A DNA stretch of 64,000 bases from Ahrensia marina (lineage in GTDB: Bacteria > Pseudomonadota > Alphaproteobacteria > Rhizobiales > Rhizobiaceae), in NCBI RefSeq assembly GCF_001293565.1, contig NZ_JXMU01000017.1, positions 32,533 through 96,532 of the forward strand, in the 5' to 3' direction. The translations under genes were made by a program, and so were the position numbers. Below, piece by piece: positions 38,216 through 47,383 of this stretch (position 1 is its first letter; every line of letters starts with the position of its first letter). A model generated the notes under the pieces. The model was not told where the DNA came from. It was given only the letters and a program-made list of their open reading frames with translations, and made no database searches.

Positions 38216-39775
38216 TTATTTCTTTTTCGGCAGGCCCGGCAAACCGCCGCCGCCCAAACCGGGTAATTTTCCACTACCGCCGCCAAGGCCCGGCAGTTTT
38301 GGTCCGCCAGCACCGCCAAGACCCATTTGCTCGGCCTGCTTTTGCAGTTTTTCGATGTCTTTCTGGCTCATATTGGAAAGGTCGGGCATACCGCCCGGCA
38401 TTCCGCCGCCCATGCCCGGCATACCCATTTTACCAGCAAGACCGCCCATCATCTTGCCCATCATGCCGCCGCCTTTTTTGCCCTTCATGGATTTCATCAT
38501 GTCGGCCATCTGGCGGTGCATTTTCAAAAGCTTGTTGATGTCGGCAGCGCTTGTGCCGGAACCGGCGGCAATGCGTTTCTTGCGGCTGTGTTTTAAAATA
38601 TCAGGGCGCGCGCGCTCATGCTTGGTCATGGAACCGATGATTGCAAGCTGGCGGTTAAAGATGCCGTCATCCATACCGGCAGCCGCCATTTGGTCTTTCA
38701 TCTTGCCCATGCCCGGCATCATTCCCATGATACCGCCCATGCCGCCCATTTTTTTCATCTGATGCAATTGATCGGCAAGATCGTTCATATCGAACTTGCC
38801 TTCCTGCATCTTCTTGGCCATCTGGGCCGCTTTTTCCTGATCGATATTTTCGGCGGCTTTTTCAACCAGCGATACAATATCGCCCATGCCCAAAATTCGG
38901 TCGGCAATACGCTTGGGATGGAATTCTTCCATCTCGTCCATGCGCTCGCCGGTACCGATAAGCTTGATCGGCTTGCCGGTAACAGCACGCATGGATAGCG
39001 CCGCACCGCCGCGCCCGTCACCGTCCATACGGGTCAGCACAAGACCGGTAATGCCCACGCGCTCGTCAAAGCTCTTGGCAAGATTAACCGCATCCTGACC
39101 GGTCAGTGAATCAGCAACAAGCAGAATTTCGTGCGGGTCCGCATGTTTGCGAATATCCGCCATTTCGGTCATCAGCGGCTCGTCAATATGGGTGCGGCCT
39201 GCTGTATCCAGAATAACAACATCATGACCGCCAAGCTTGCCCGCCTGTACCGCACGTTTGGCGATATCGGTTGGTGACTGGCCTTCAATGATCGGCAATG
39301 ACGCCACATCCACCTGCTCGCCAAGCTGGCGAAGCTGCTCTTGGGCTGCCGGACGGCGCGTATCGAGCGAGGCCATCAGGACTTTTTTCTTGTCGCGGCC
39401 GCTCAGGCGTTTGGCAATTTTGGCAGTGGTTGTTGTTTTACCCGAGCCTTGCAAACCAACCATCATAATGACGACCGGTGACGGGGCGTTCAGGTCGATT
39501 GTTTCGCCTTCGCTGCCCAGCATTTCGACCAGCTCATCATGAACGATCTTGACGACCATCTGACCCGGCTTGACCGATTTGAGAACATCGACGCCAACCG
39601 CTTTTTCACGCACTCGGTCGGTAAAATCACGCACCACTTCAAGCGCCACATCCGCTTCAATCAGCGCACGGCGAATTTCACGCAGCGCTGCTGCCACATC
39701 CTTGTCGGAGAGCGCGCCGCGGCCTGTGAGGCCGGAAAAGATCGAACCTAAGCGGTCCTGAAGTGAATCAAACAT
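38216..39775 (-). CDS. ffh: Signal recognition particle GTPase Ffh
   Basis: 519 aa. N domain, then G domain with GLQGSGKTTTTAKIAKRL, DTAGRTHIDEPL, and TRMDGDGRGGAALS, and a C-terminal M domain rich in Met and Gly (MMGKMMGG, MPGMGGGMPGGMPD). It binds signal sequences and 4.5S RNA, and pairs with FtsY, which is also in this window. A short hairpin (TTTCACA/TGTGAAA) lies 15 bases before the start. Confidence 0.98.
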   Translation of the reverse strand: MFDSLQDRLGSIFSGLTGRGALSDKDVAAALREIRRALIEADVALEVVRDFTDRVREKAVGVDVLKSVKPGQMVVKIVHDELVEMLGSEGETIDLNAPSPVVIMMVGLQGSGKTTTTAKIAKRLSGRDKKKVLMASLDTRRPAAQEQLRQLGEQVDVASLPIIEGQSPTDIAKRAVQAGKLGGHDVVILDTAGRTHIDEPLMTEMADIRKHADPHEILLVADSLTGQDAVNLAKSFDERVGITGLVLTRMDGDGRGGAALSMRAVTGKPIKLIGTGERMDEMEEFHPKRIADRILGMGDIVSLVEKAAENIDQEKAAQMAKKMQEGKFDMNDLADQLHQMKKMGGMGGIMGMMPGMGKMKDQMAAAGMDDGIFNRQLAIIGSMTKHERARPDILKHSRKKRIAAGSGTSAADINKLLKMHRQMADMMKSMKGKKGGGMMGKMMGGLAGKMGMPGMGGGMPGGMPDLSNMSQKDIEKLQKQAEQMGLGGAGGPKLPGLGGGSGKLPGLGGGGLPGLPKKK

Positions 39776-39875
39776 ATTTGTTCCTGCTCTTCATTTCACA
39801 CCATGTGAAACCAAGATAAGCATTTCGCAGTTCATTTCCAAATTGATGAAAACAATCTGCGCCTTTTGTTCTGTC

Positions 39876-39918
39876 ACGTTTCCGGGCGGCGAACCGGTGT
39901 CCACTTCGCCTGAAACGT
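39876..39918. repeat. Palindromic intergenic element upstream of ffh
   Basis: ACGTTTC (39876-39882) pairs with GAAACGT (39912-39918), and inside it GGCGAA (39888-39893) pairs with TTCGCC (39905-39910), around CCGGTGTCCAC. The CCGGTKTCCACTT...GAAA pattern is frequent in rhizobial intergenic palindromes (RIME-like). Only one clear copy was seen in the window. Confidence 0.5.
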
Positions 39919-39950
39919 TTGCAAAATTCTTAAACCCGCGCACATAGCCA

Positions 39951-40158
39951 AAAAGCACCCGAGGGCGCATCGCGCTGTCGGGTGTTGACCTCCGGCATCA
40001 TAAGGATTTTACGCACCGGTCAGTGGCTCGGCGTTAAAAATATCGCTGAACAGCCGCGCTTATGACCAAGAAGTGCGGCAGAGTCAAGGCTTGAGGTCCA
40101 CCGCCAAGAAATCAAGCCTACCGTAAGCGCAAGCGATGGCCTGCGCTCATTATTCTGC
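39951..40158 (-). other. Structured intergenic region, possible 3' UTR or small RNA
   Basis: This is the larger part of the 383-base gap between ffh and the hydrolase gene. It holds an eight-pair stem (AGGCTTGA 40087-40094 with TCAAGCCT 40112-40119) and, on the minus strand, a terminator-like hairpin (CACCCGA 39956-39962 with TCGGGTG 39978-39984, with an inner GCGC pair) followed by CTTTTT. No SRP-RNA, tmRNA or tRNA signature is present. No protein-coding frame is convincing. Confidence 0.4.
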
Positions 40159-41133
40159 CTATTTGTGACCGCTCAGAAACATATTGATGGAATCGGCAAT
40201 GGCTGCATGGGCTTTCATGCGCCTTTCCTGCGATTGTCCGCAGATTGCAGAATTACCGCCATCTTCCTCCAGAATTTTCGGACCGGCCGCCGTGCATAGC
40301 GCAAATCCGTCAAAAATACTGGCTTCATCAACAACAGTTTCTTGCGTTGTCAAACCGTCACTGCCCTGATCAGCCCCGCCATCTTCACCCAGATGAAGAA
40401 CCAGTTTTGGTGTTTCGCCGGTCACCGTGTCTTGCGCGAACACATCCATATATTCAGGCACAATCGCAATGGCGCTGCTAAAACGCGCATCAAAACGGCT
40501 TTTTGCCAGTTGAGCCTGATCAACTCTATCCAATGTCACATTTTGCGCAGCATACCACCCGCAATCCGGTCCGCTTTGAGTGTCGCAAGCACGAAGAAAA
40601 CGCTCGACATCAAATGAAGCACCCGCAACTGCAAGCGAAGCCGTACCACCCAGCGCGTAACCGACAGCCTCTATAGCTTTCCGGTCTATGCTTGCGGCCC
40701 ATTTTTCATCGTTCAGCAACCCGTCCAGTGCCACGCTGAAATCATTGGCGCGTTGCCATATCTCGTTGACACCGGCACCTGCATTGGCGGGTCTTGGTCC
40801 GTTTATCTCCGCAACGATAAAACCGGACTGTGCCAATGCTGCAGCCAGCCATGCACCGGAGTTCTGGGCAGACCGCAGCCCGCCATGCGACAGGATCACT
40901 AAGGGAAACTGACCATCTTTGACCGCTGCGTCCTGCGAACCCTCTGCCCCTTTAAAGACAGCATTGCCGCCAATTTCTTGCGCGTTTCCTTCTGCTGCCG
41001 GATACCAGATGGACAGTTCCAATGGACGGCCACCCTCTGCGGCGGTTTTCAACTGGGCAAATCCTGGCTGCTCACCTGCAAAAGTGGGAAAAATGAGCGT
41101 CAAAAACAAAATAGCGGACAGAAAATACTTCAC
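40159..41133 (-). CDS. Secreted alpha/beta-hydrolase-like protein lacking the nucleophile serine
   Basis: 324 aa from a GTG with AAGGAG upstream. A signal peptide (residues 1-19, LIFPTFAG) precedes a dienelactone hydrolase/PAF-acetylhydrolase-like fold: LELSIWYPA, FPLVILSHGGLRSAQNSGAWLAAALAQSGFIVAEIN. The nucleophile elbow, normally GHSxGG, reads GYALGG, with Ala in the Ser position. The C-terminal HAAIADSINMFL has the usual late histidine. It may be a non-catalytic binder or use altered chemistry. Confidence 0.8.
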   Translation of the reverse strand: MKYFLSAILFLTLIFPTFAGEQPGFAQLKTAAEGGRPLELSIWYPAAEGNAQEIGGNAVFKGAEGSQDAAVKDGQFPLVILSHGGLRSAQNSGAWLAAALAQSGFIVAEINGPRPANAGAGVNEIWQRANDFSVALDGLLNDEKWAASIDRKAIEAVGYALGGTASLAVAGASFDVERFLRACDTQSGPDCGWYAAQNVTLDRVDQAQLAKSRFDARFSSAIAIVPEYMDVFAQDTVTGETPKLVLHLGEDGGADQGSDGLTTQETVVDEASIFDGFALCTAAGPKILEEDGGNSAICGQSQERRMKAHAAIADSINMFLSGHK

Positions 41134-41345
41134 GAAAGGGCTCCTTGATTGCCAGATGCGTATGAACCGAACTCATTAAAAATGCCATAGGCACACAACA
41201 AATAACGGCATCATCCAGATGGGGATTACCAATCATCGTTTATCAATTTATGACGTGTTTGAATGGACCGATGTCCACGTTTGAGCATTATCGCCAACTC
41301 CTGCATTATGAGCGACAAGCTGGTGCCAATCATGGCACCGGACAC

Positions 41346-41945
41346 TTATTGCAGGCGCTGCGCCAAAAGATTATCGGCAACTTCATTGGCCGACGCTTCA
41401 AGCTCGTGAGGCTTCAATCCGCGATGCGCCTCGATTCTAAGCGCGGTTAGATCAGACTGATATCGTCTTGCCAGCCGCTGCACGTCCGCGTTTTGCGGCA
41501 ACTCTCCGGCTTTGACAGCGCGGGCGAAAACAGCCGCCATCTCGCTTTCCATCAAATCAAGATAGGTTGTGACTTTCTTGGTGATGGCTGCATCATCCTG
41601 CGTTGCATTGAGCAATGTTTTGACCAGCATACACGCCTGGCCCTTTGGGTTGCTTTGCTCCGAGCGCCCGAAGCGGCGCAGGAATTTGGCCAATGCCAAC
41701 AATGGCGATTCTTCAGATTCCATCATCGAAACGAACTCAGCGCGGTTGCGCTCGAAATACCGTTCCAGCACAAGCCCGAACAGATTTTCCTTGCTCAAAA
41801 AAGCTGCATAAATACTGCCGGGTTTCATTTGAAGCGCCGTTTCAAGATCTTTCAGCGACGTCGCATGATAACCCTTCTCCCAAAAAAGGGTCATGGCTGC
41901 TTCCAAAGCAACATCTCTGTCATAGGGGCGGGCGCGTTTCATCAT
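41346..41945 (-). CDS. TetR-family regulator of the divergent CMD gene
   Basis: 199 aa. HTH: ALEAAMTLFWEKGYHATSLKDLETALQMKPGSIYAAFLSKENLFGLVL, as in the AcrR/NemR branch; C-terminal TetR_C-like helices follow with QACMLVKTLLNA. It is divergent from a carboxymuconolactone decarboxylase-family gene, and two matching palindromes lie between. Two consecutive ATG codons mark the start; no strong SD. Confidence 0.88.
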   Translation of the reverse strand: MMKRARPYDRDVALEAAMTLFWEKGYHATSLKDLETALQMKPGSIYAAFLSKENLFGLVLERYFERNRAEFVSMMESEESPLLALAKFLRRFGRSEQSNPKGQACMLVKTLLNATQDDAAITKKVTTYLDLMESEMAAVFARAVKAGELPQNADVQRLARRYQSDLTALRIEAHRGLKPHELEASANEVADNLLAQRLQ

Positions 41946-42005
41946 AAACTCTAAATAGGATATTTTTTTCTCAATGTCTTGTGCCTATAGACAGCTCCGA
42001 TCACA

Positions 42006-42046
42006 TTTGAGTGATTGCTCAAATTTAATATTGAGTGATCACTCAA
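42006..42046. promoter_or_regulatory. Two operator palindromes between TetR and CMD genes
   Basis: TTTGAGTGATTGCTCAAA (42006-42023, imperfect) and TTGAGTGATCACTCAA (42031-42046, perfect) share TTGAGTGAT half-sites and have centres 24 bases apart. This is about two helical turns, as for cooperative TetR binding. Confidence 0.8.
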
Positions 42047-42097
42047 ACAATACTACCTGATTGTCACCCCGAAAGGGCCAGCTAACAGGAGAAAAGA

Positions 42098-42652
42098 ATG
42101 ACTGATTTTACACTACATGATGAAACGTCTGCACCAGAAGAAAGCCAGCCCCTGCTTCAAAAATCAAAAAGCGCATATGGCATGGTCCCGGGGCTTCATG
42201 CAGTGATGGCCGAATCTCCAGGTCTCTTGGAAGCCTATCAGCGTGTGCATGAGCTTTTTGCGAATTCAAGCTTCAATGCCGACGAACTGACAGTCGTCTG
42301 GCAGACAATCAATGTTGAAAACGAATGTCATTACTGTGTGCCGGCGCATACCGGTATCGCCAAAAACATGGGCGTTGATGACGCAATCACAGAAGCTTTG
42401 AGAAACGAAACACCTTTGCCGACCGAAAAACTGGAAGCGCTGCGCGACTTCACGCTTTCGGTGGTGCGTGACCGCGGCAATGTTGCGGACGCCAAGGTTC
42501 AGGCATTTCTTGATGCAGGCTATACCAAGCGCAATATTCTCGAAGTCATTCTGGGCTATTCGCAAAAAATAATGTCAAATTACACCAATCATCTTGCGAA
42601 CACACCCGTCGACAAGGCTTTTGAAAAGTTTGAATGGCACAAAGCTGGCTAA
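42098..42652 (+). CDS. Carboxymuconolactone decarboxylase (AhpD-like) family protein
   Basis: 184 aa. The catalytic ENECHYCVPAHT carries the ExxCxxCxxxH pattern of AhpD-like peroxidatic or disulfide reductases. The rest is helical (GMVPGLHAVMAESPGLLEAYQ; KRNILEVILGYSQKIMSNYTNH). A role in thiol-based detoxification under the neighbouring TetR regulator is likely. ACAGGAG precedes the ATG. A GC-rich hairpin without T run follows (42657-42684). Confidence 0.9.
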   Translation: MTDFTLHDETSAPEESQPLLQKSKSAYGMVPGLHAVMAESPGLLEAYQRVHELFANSSFNADELTVVWQTINVENECHYCVPAHTGIAKNMGVDDAITEALRNETPLPTEKLEALRDFTLSVVRDRGNVADAKVQAFLDAGYTKRNILEVILGYSQKIMSNYTNHLANTPVDKAFEKFEWHKAG

Positions 42653-42706
42653 GCCGGTGGCGGTCCGGCGCAAAGCCGGACCGCTCATGTCTCCCCTGAA
42701 ACAATC

Positions 42707-43540
42707 CTACTTTTGAGCATTGCTCTTTGTGAATGCGCCAATGAGAAAATCCTTGAACAGCTGAATGCGCTTGGTCTGGTGGTATTTGTCATGATAAACG
42801 AGGAAAAGAGGCAGCGGCGCCTGAGGGCCGTCCGGCCCCTCGCCTTCCTCCAATAAACCCGCCTTGATGGCTTCTTCACAAATCGTACGGGGAAGATATG
42901 CGCGCGCTTGCCCGGTTTTAACAAAAGCAAGTGTCAATTCAAAAGACCCAGTCGCAAGCCCTTCCTGCCTATTGATCCCGCCGGATGCTTTCGCGACAGG
43001 CCGGAGAATTGGCAATTCTTCATCATCGATCCGTCCCGCTGGACCAACGAAAATAATATCAGTGTCCGTCAGATGACGGGCAATTAGACTGTCACCGCCA
43101 GGCGCGCGGCCACGCAAAGCCAGATCAACGCCCTCCTCAATGAAAGAAACGGGCCGATCATCCACAAACACATTGACCGAAATATCGGGATAAAGAGCGC
43201 GGAACTCGCCGACAATTTTAGCAAACGGCATTTTCGGAAAGGCGGTCGGAATTGAAATACGAACTTGTCCTGACGCCTCTTGCGCCCCGCCGACCGCTTC
43301 GCTGGCAAGGGACAATTCATTCAGCGCTCTACGGCAATGCAATAAAAACTGTTGCCCTTCGGCCGTAAGTGCGACTGTCCGTGTCGAGCGGTCAAGCAAC
43401 CGCACATTATAGCGCGTCTCAAGCGATTTTACCCGCGTCGTCACTGTCGATGCGGGAACGCCAAGCCGCCGTCCGGCATCTGAAAAGCTCAGGCAATCGG
43501 CAACTTCAGCGAAAGTTTCAAGCGACCGCAGATCAACCAT
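42707..43540 (-). CDS. LysR-family transcriptional regulator
   Basis: 277 aa. N-terminal winged HTH: LETFAEVADCLSFSDAGRRLGVPASTVTTRVKSLETRYNVRLLDRSTRTVALTAEG. The effector domain follows (VRISIPTAFPKMPFAKIVGEFRALYPDISVNVFVDD), in the CrgA/PecT-like branch. No SD is visible before the ATG. It is divergent from the TAT-type MBL protein gene, with AT-rich inverted half-sites (ATTTAT 43542, ATAAAT 43560) just upstream. Confidence 0.9.
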   Translation of the reverse strand: MVDLRSLETFAEVADCLSFSDAGRRLGVPASTVTTRVKSLETRYNVRLLDRSTRTVALTAEGQQFLLHCRRALNELSLASEAVGGAQEASGQVRISIPTAFPKMPFAKIVGEFRALYPDISVNVFVDDRPVSFIEEGVDLALRGRAPGGDSLIARHLTDTDIIFVGPAGRIDDEELPILRPVAKASGGINRQEGLATGSFELTLAFVKTGQARAYLPRTICEEAIKAGLLEEGEGPDGPQAPLPLFLVYHDKYHQTKRIQLFKDFLIGAFTKSNAQK

Positions 43541-43634
43541 TATTTATAAATTCCGTTAAATAAATTCAACATTTCACGGATTATCTGAAGTCTATCTCTG
43601 CGCTATGTCAATGCACAAACCAAAGGAGATACCG

Positions 43635-44540
43635 ATGAACAGACGTCATTTACTCAAAATGGGCAGTGCCATTGCTCTAACCTCAACCCTGACACCATCT
43701 ATGGGAAGCGCAAAAACAACAGCCTCCGATATATCAGTGCGGTGGCTTGGTGCCGCCATGATGGAATTGAACATTGGCGGCTTTCGCATTCTCACAGACC
43801 CGTGTTTGGGCGAAGGTAAAAAAGCCTTTCAAATGCCCGACCCCAACGAGATGTTCGATCTGTCAAAAGGTCCAAACATGAAGTTCCATGAGCGGCTGAC
43901 TGCTTTTCCGGGCATGAAGCTGCCTGATTATGATCTCGTTCTTTTGAGCCATGCACATGAAGATCATTTCGACCAAAAAGCACAAGCATGGCTAAGTAAA
44001 AGCCTTCCTTTATTATGCCCGTCACATGATCTTGATGCGTTGACCCAAAAAGGGTTTTCAGCAAGCGCTCTGGCTCACGGTGAAAAGCGCGAATTCACCG
44101 TTGCCGATACCAAGGTGTCCATTACCTCAATTCCGGCGATCCATTCTCTCAACCAAGGCATTTCAGATATATTGGGATTGGGTAATGGCTATTGGATTGA
44201 GGCGGTGGTCCGCGGAAAAACAACCAATATCTATTGGGCAGGCGACACTTTTTTGGCTGATCCGGTTTGGAACGCGATGCAAAGCCATGCGGCACCCGAC
44301 TTGTTTATCCCCCACATCGGTGCGGTCGGCATTAATGGAGCTTTGGGCCAGCTATCCATGAACGGGCAACAAGCTCTGGATTTTGCAGCGCGCATTAAAG
44401 CCGACAAGGTTCTGCCTGTTCACCATTCAACATATGTACATTATCAGGAGCCGGTCAGCGAAATGATTAAATTACATGATCCGGCGAACGCCCAATATTC
44501 CCTGCATGTGCTTGAAGAAGGCTCGGTACTGACGCTTTAG
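43635..44540 (+). CDS. Exported MBL-fold hydrolase (UlaG/RomA-like), likely TAT substrate
   Basis: 301 aa from the ATG at 43635 with AAAGGAG. The N-terminus NRRHLLKMGSAIALTSTLTPSMGSA has a twin arginine and hydrophobic stretch. Metal motifs: SHAHEDHFD (HxHxDH), the DTFLADPVW acidic ligand region and VLPVHHSTYVHY late histidines. The FRILTDPCL opening is typical of UlaG-like lactonase-fold proteins. Likely controlled by the divergent LysR regulator; substrate unknown. Confidence 0.85.
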   Translation: MNRRHLLKMGSAIALTSTLTPSMGSAKTTASDISVRWLGAAMMELNIGGFRILTDPCLGEGKKAFQMPDPNEMFDLSKGPNMKFHERLTAFPGMKLPDYDLVLLSHAHEDHFDQKAQAWLSKSLPLLCPSHDLDALTQKGFSASALAHGEKREFTVADTKVSITSIPAIHSLNQGISDILGLGNGYWIEAVVRGKTTNIYWAGDTFLADPVWNAMQSHAAPDLFIPHIGAVGINGALGQLSMNGQQALDFAARIKADKVLPVHHSTYVHYQEPVSEMIKLHDPANAQYSLHVLEEGSVLTL

Positions 44541-44587
44541 TCAACGCTGGACAATAATCAAATTACCAAATCAGACCACTTCACAAA

Positions 44588-44612
44588 CCCGCTCAACCAT
44601 TTGAGCGGGTAC
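44588..44612 (+). terminator. Hairpin after the TAT-type MBL gene
   Basis: AACCCGCTCAA and TTGAGCGGGT pair tightly around a short loop about 45 bases after the stop codon. A very similar hairpin closes the next gene. Confidence 0.65.
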
Positions 44613-44726
44613 ATAATCACGTCGACAAAATGCGTTTCGAACTTTTCCGCACGGCAAATCTATGAAATACCATAATAGCATGACCCATTCCGGGGTGCTT
44701 GAACGACTTAAACAAAGGTTCCTGAT

Positions 44727-45323
44727 ATGAAAAAATTGATGCTGATCTGCCTGTCGCTGACACTATTGAGTGCGACACCTGCTTTTGCTCACTTAAACCC
44801 CAATGAACACGGATCATTTGCCGCCGGTTTCACACACCCGCTGTTTGGCATGGATCATATTCTGGCAATGGTCGCCGTTGGCCTTTGGGCATGGCAGATC
44901 GGCCAAAAAGCACTTTGGGCGGTGCCAACCGCCTTTGTCGGCACGATGGTACTTGGCTTTGTGCTTGCTTTGGGCGGCGCGCAATTACCATTCGTTGAAC
45001 CGGCAATTCTGGCTTCGGTCGTGGCCCTCGGCCTATTGGTGGCACTGGCTGTTAAACTGCCCGTGTCAGCCGGCGCTGCAATCGTCGGCGTTTTTGCCCT
45101 GTTTCACGGCTATGCCCATGGCGGCGAGATCGGCGCGGCAACACAGTTCGGCTATGGCGCCGGATTTGCTATTGCAACAGCACTTCTTCATGGCGCAGGC
45201 ATTGCTGCCGGTTATGGCCTTAATGCTGTCTTCAAAGACAAAACACGCATCGCCTTGACGGTGACACGCGTGCTCGGCGGCCTGACATTTATTGCCGGTA
45301 TCGGCCTTATGACTGCCGCTTAA
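44727..45323 (+). CDS. hupE: HupE/UreJ-family nickel/cobalt transporter
   Basis: 198 aa with a cleavable signal (SATPAFAH) and about six helices. HPLFGMDHILAMVAVGLWAWQIG contains the HPxxGxDH metal motif and ALFHGYAHGGE is the second conserved histidine site. HupE/UreJ proteins import nickel (some cobalt). No hydrogenase, urease or cobalamin genes are adjacent, so its client enzyme lies elsewhere. Confidence 0.92.
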   Translation: MKKLMLICLSLTLLSATPAFAHLNPNEHGSFAAGFTHPLFGMDHILAMVAVGLWAWQIGQKALWAVPTAFVGTMVLGFVLALGGAQLPFVEPAILASVVALGLLVALAVKLPVSAGAAIVGVFALFHGYAHGGEIGAATQFGYGAGFAIATALLHGAGIAAGYGLNAVFKDKTRIALTVTRVLGGLTFIAGIGLMTAA

Positions 45324-45344
45324 GTCAAATTTCTGGCATGGTCA

Positions 45345-45378
45345 CAAACCCGCTCAAACCCATGAGCGGGTTTGATTT
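45345..45378 (+). terminator. Terminator shared by hupE and carbonic anhydrase gene
   Basis: AAACCCGCTCA and TGAGCGGGTTT form an 11-pair stem followed by T-rich sequence on plus; the A run on the other side makes it usable from the minus strand too. Confidence 0.8.
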
Positions 45379-45418
45379 TAAGAGTTACCGTAAATCCAGC
45401 TCAATTTCGCGCTGATTA

Positions 45419-46063
45419 TCAGGCAGAAGCCGCATCCTGACGGATGAAATCGCCGGTATCGTCCATCGTCCACAATTCACCGGTCGAAATATCAAACCAG
45501 GCACCGTGCACCGTCAGTTTGCCTTCGCTGTGAAGACTGTCCACAAACGGAAAAGTTTTCAGGTTTTTGATCGAGTTGCGGATCGATATGCGTTCCAGCG
45601 CAGTCTGGCGCTCCGCATCGGTCATATCGCCATTGGCGCTCACAGCGGCGGCAGTCGGTGCCAGAAGGCTGACCCATTTACCGATAAAATCGCCCGATGA
45701 AAGCGGCTCCATATCTTCGGCCAATGCGGCGGAAATACCGCCGCAGCGTCCATGACCCATGATGACAATATGTTTGACCTTCAGGCTTTGAACCGCAAAT
45801 TCGAGTGCTGCCGATGTGGAGTGGTATTCACCGTCCGGCTCATAAGGCGGGACAAGATTGGCCACATTGCGTACCACAAACATCTCGCCGGGGTCCGCGC
45901 CGAAAATCATTTCAGGCGCCGCACGGCTGTCACAGCAGGCGATAATCATTGTATCCGGCTTCTGGCCTTTTTCAGCAAGTTCACGCGCAAGCTTGCGCTG
46001 TTCCGGCAACCGGCCGCTTACAAAATTCTGATAACCGTCAATGAGGCGCTGGGGAAAATTCAT
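45419..46063 (-). CDS. Beta-class carbonic anhydrase
   Basis: 214 aa from the ATG at 46063 (MNFPQRLIDGYQNF), matching family N-termini; an upstream ATG at 46126 would add 21 residues of poor fit. Zinc ligands: Cys in ACCDSRA, His and Cys in IMGHGRCGG; the Asp-Arg pair lies in CDSR. It interconverts CO2 and bicarbonate in the cytoplasm. Confidence 0.94.
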   Translation of the reverse strand: MNFPQRLIDGYQNFVSGRLPEQRKLARELAEKGQKPDTMIIACCDSRAAPEMIFGADPGEMFVVRNVANLVPPYEPDGEYHSTSAALEFAVQSLKVKHIVIMGHGRCGGISAALAEDMEPLSSGDFIGKWVSLLAPTAAAVSANGDMTDAERQTALERISIRNSIKNLKTFPFVDSLHSEGKLTVHGAWFDISTGELWTMDDTGDFIRQDAASA

Positions 46064-46220
46064 AGTGTTCAATTCTGATCCGATAATATGGTCTGAAAGT
46101 GTAATTGCTGCGCTGTTATAGGACATTCAAATTATGTGAAGCAATCCATTTCACCCTTGTGAGGGAACCCAAATGCGAAATGTGCGTTAATTGTGGCAAT
46201 CAATATTCAGGGAAGACAAT

Positions 46221-46382
46221 ATGATTAAATGGATTCTTATACTTCTTGTTGCCGCCGCCGTGTTTGGTTTACTGGGTTTTGGTCGGCTTTCCGGCGCGGC
46301 GCTGACCGGTGCAAAACTGCTTATCGGCATTGTGCTGGTCCTGTTCCTGCTCGCTCTGCTTGGCATAATCGCCATAGCCTAA
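46221..46382 (+). CDS. Small DUF1328-like membrane protein
   Basis: 53 aa from the ATG at 46221 with GGAAGA upstream. Two membrane helices (IKWILILLVAAAVFGLLGF and AKLLIGIVLVLFLLALLGIIAI) separated by GRLSGAALTG, the pattern of the DUF1328/YtjA family of tiny inner-membrane proteins. Function unknown. Confidence 0.75.
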   Translation: MIKWILILLVAAAVFGLLGFGRLSGAALTGAKLLIGIVLVLFLLALLGIIAIA

Positions 46383-46504
46383 AGCGCGGCCGGTCGAGCT
46401 GGACATCGGTTCACCGGCCGTAAACGCGCTTAAGCAAGACAAAACACTTTAAATTTTATCGGCGTTCGCTCATATAGAGTTCAATCTAATCAGCGGACGC
46501 TATC

Positions 46505-47383
46505 ATGGCAGTTGACGTCAATTTTGCGAAAATGAACGGACTCGGCAACAAGATCATTGTTGCCGATATGCGCGGGCGTGAAGATAAAATCACGCCGCAG
46601 GCTGCCGTCGAGTTGAATGCACAAACCGACACCGGCTTTGACCAGATCATGGCGATCCATGATCCAAAGTCGGACGGCACCGATGCTTATGTCATGATTT
46701 TAAACAATGACGGCTCTGAAGCCGAGGCTTGCGGCAACGGAACGCGCTGCGTTGTCAGCGCGCTTTCCGCCGAAACCGGCCGCACTCAATTCACCTTCGA
46801 AACGCTGGGCGGTATTTTAAATGCCGATGAAGGTGAAAACGGCATGGTCTCGGTTGATATGGGCATGCCGCGCTTCCGCTGGGACCAAATCCCGCTGGAA
46901 GAGGAATTTGGCGACACAACCGGCATTGAACTGCAAATCGGCCCGATTGATGCGCCGGTACTGCACACGCCTTCGGTTGCCAATATGGGCAATCCCCATG
47001 CCGTTTTCTGGGTAAAAAATGATGTCTGGTCCTACGATCTGGACAAATTCGGCCCCTTGCTGGAAAACCATCCGATCTTTCCCCAGCGCGCCAATATTTC
47101 AATCGCGCAGGTACAGAGCAATGACCACATCATCATCCGCACATGGGAGCGCGGTGTCGGTTTAACGCAAGCCTGCGGTTCTGCCGCCTGTGCAACGGCT
47201 GTGTGCGCTGTGCGTAAAAAGCTGACAGACCGCAATGTCAAAATCACAGTGCCGGGCGGCGATCTGTTTATCCAGTGGCGCGAGGACGGCCATGTCATCA
47301 TGACCGGCCCTACTGAATGGGAATTTGCCGGTAAGCTTGATGCTGAAACCGGCAAATGGCTGCGGGTCATCGAGGACGCGTAA
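46505..47383 (+). CDS. dapF: Diaminopimelate epimerase
   Basis: 292 aa. The two catalytic cysteines are in EACGNGTRC and [21 protein letters not shown] at the start and GNPHAVFWV in the middle are conserved. It converts LL- to meso-diaminopimelate for lysine and peptidoglycan. dapF-mtaB-ftsY order is typical of Rhizobiales, here with a convergent SH3-like gene between dapF and mtaB. Confidence 0.97.
   Translation: MAVDVNFAKMNGLGNKIIVADMRGREDKITPQAAVELNAQTDTGFDQIMAIHDPKSDGTDAYVMILNNDGSEAEACGNGTRCVVSALSAETGRTQFTFETLGGILNADEGENGMVSVDMGMPRFRWDQIPLEEEFGDTTGIELQIGPIDAPVLHTPSVANMGNPHAVFWVKNDVWSYDLDKFGPLLENHPIFPQRANISIAQVQSNDHIIIRTWERGVGLTQACGSAACATAVCAVRKKLTDRNVKITVPGGDLFIQWREDGHVIMTGPTEWEFAGKLDAETGKWLRVIEDA

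Noticed and set aside
39776..40158. SRP RNA (ffs) or tmRNA next to ffh
   Set aside because: The conserved SRP loop (GGAAGNNAGCAGCC-like) and tRNA-like ends of tmRNA were not found on either strand.
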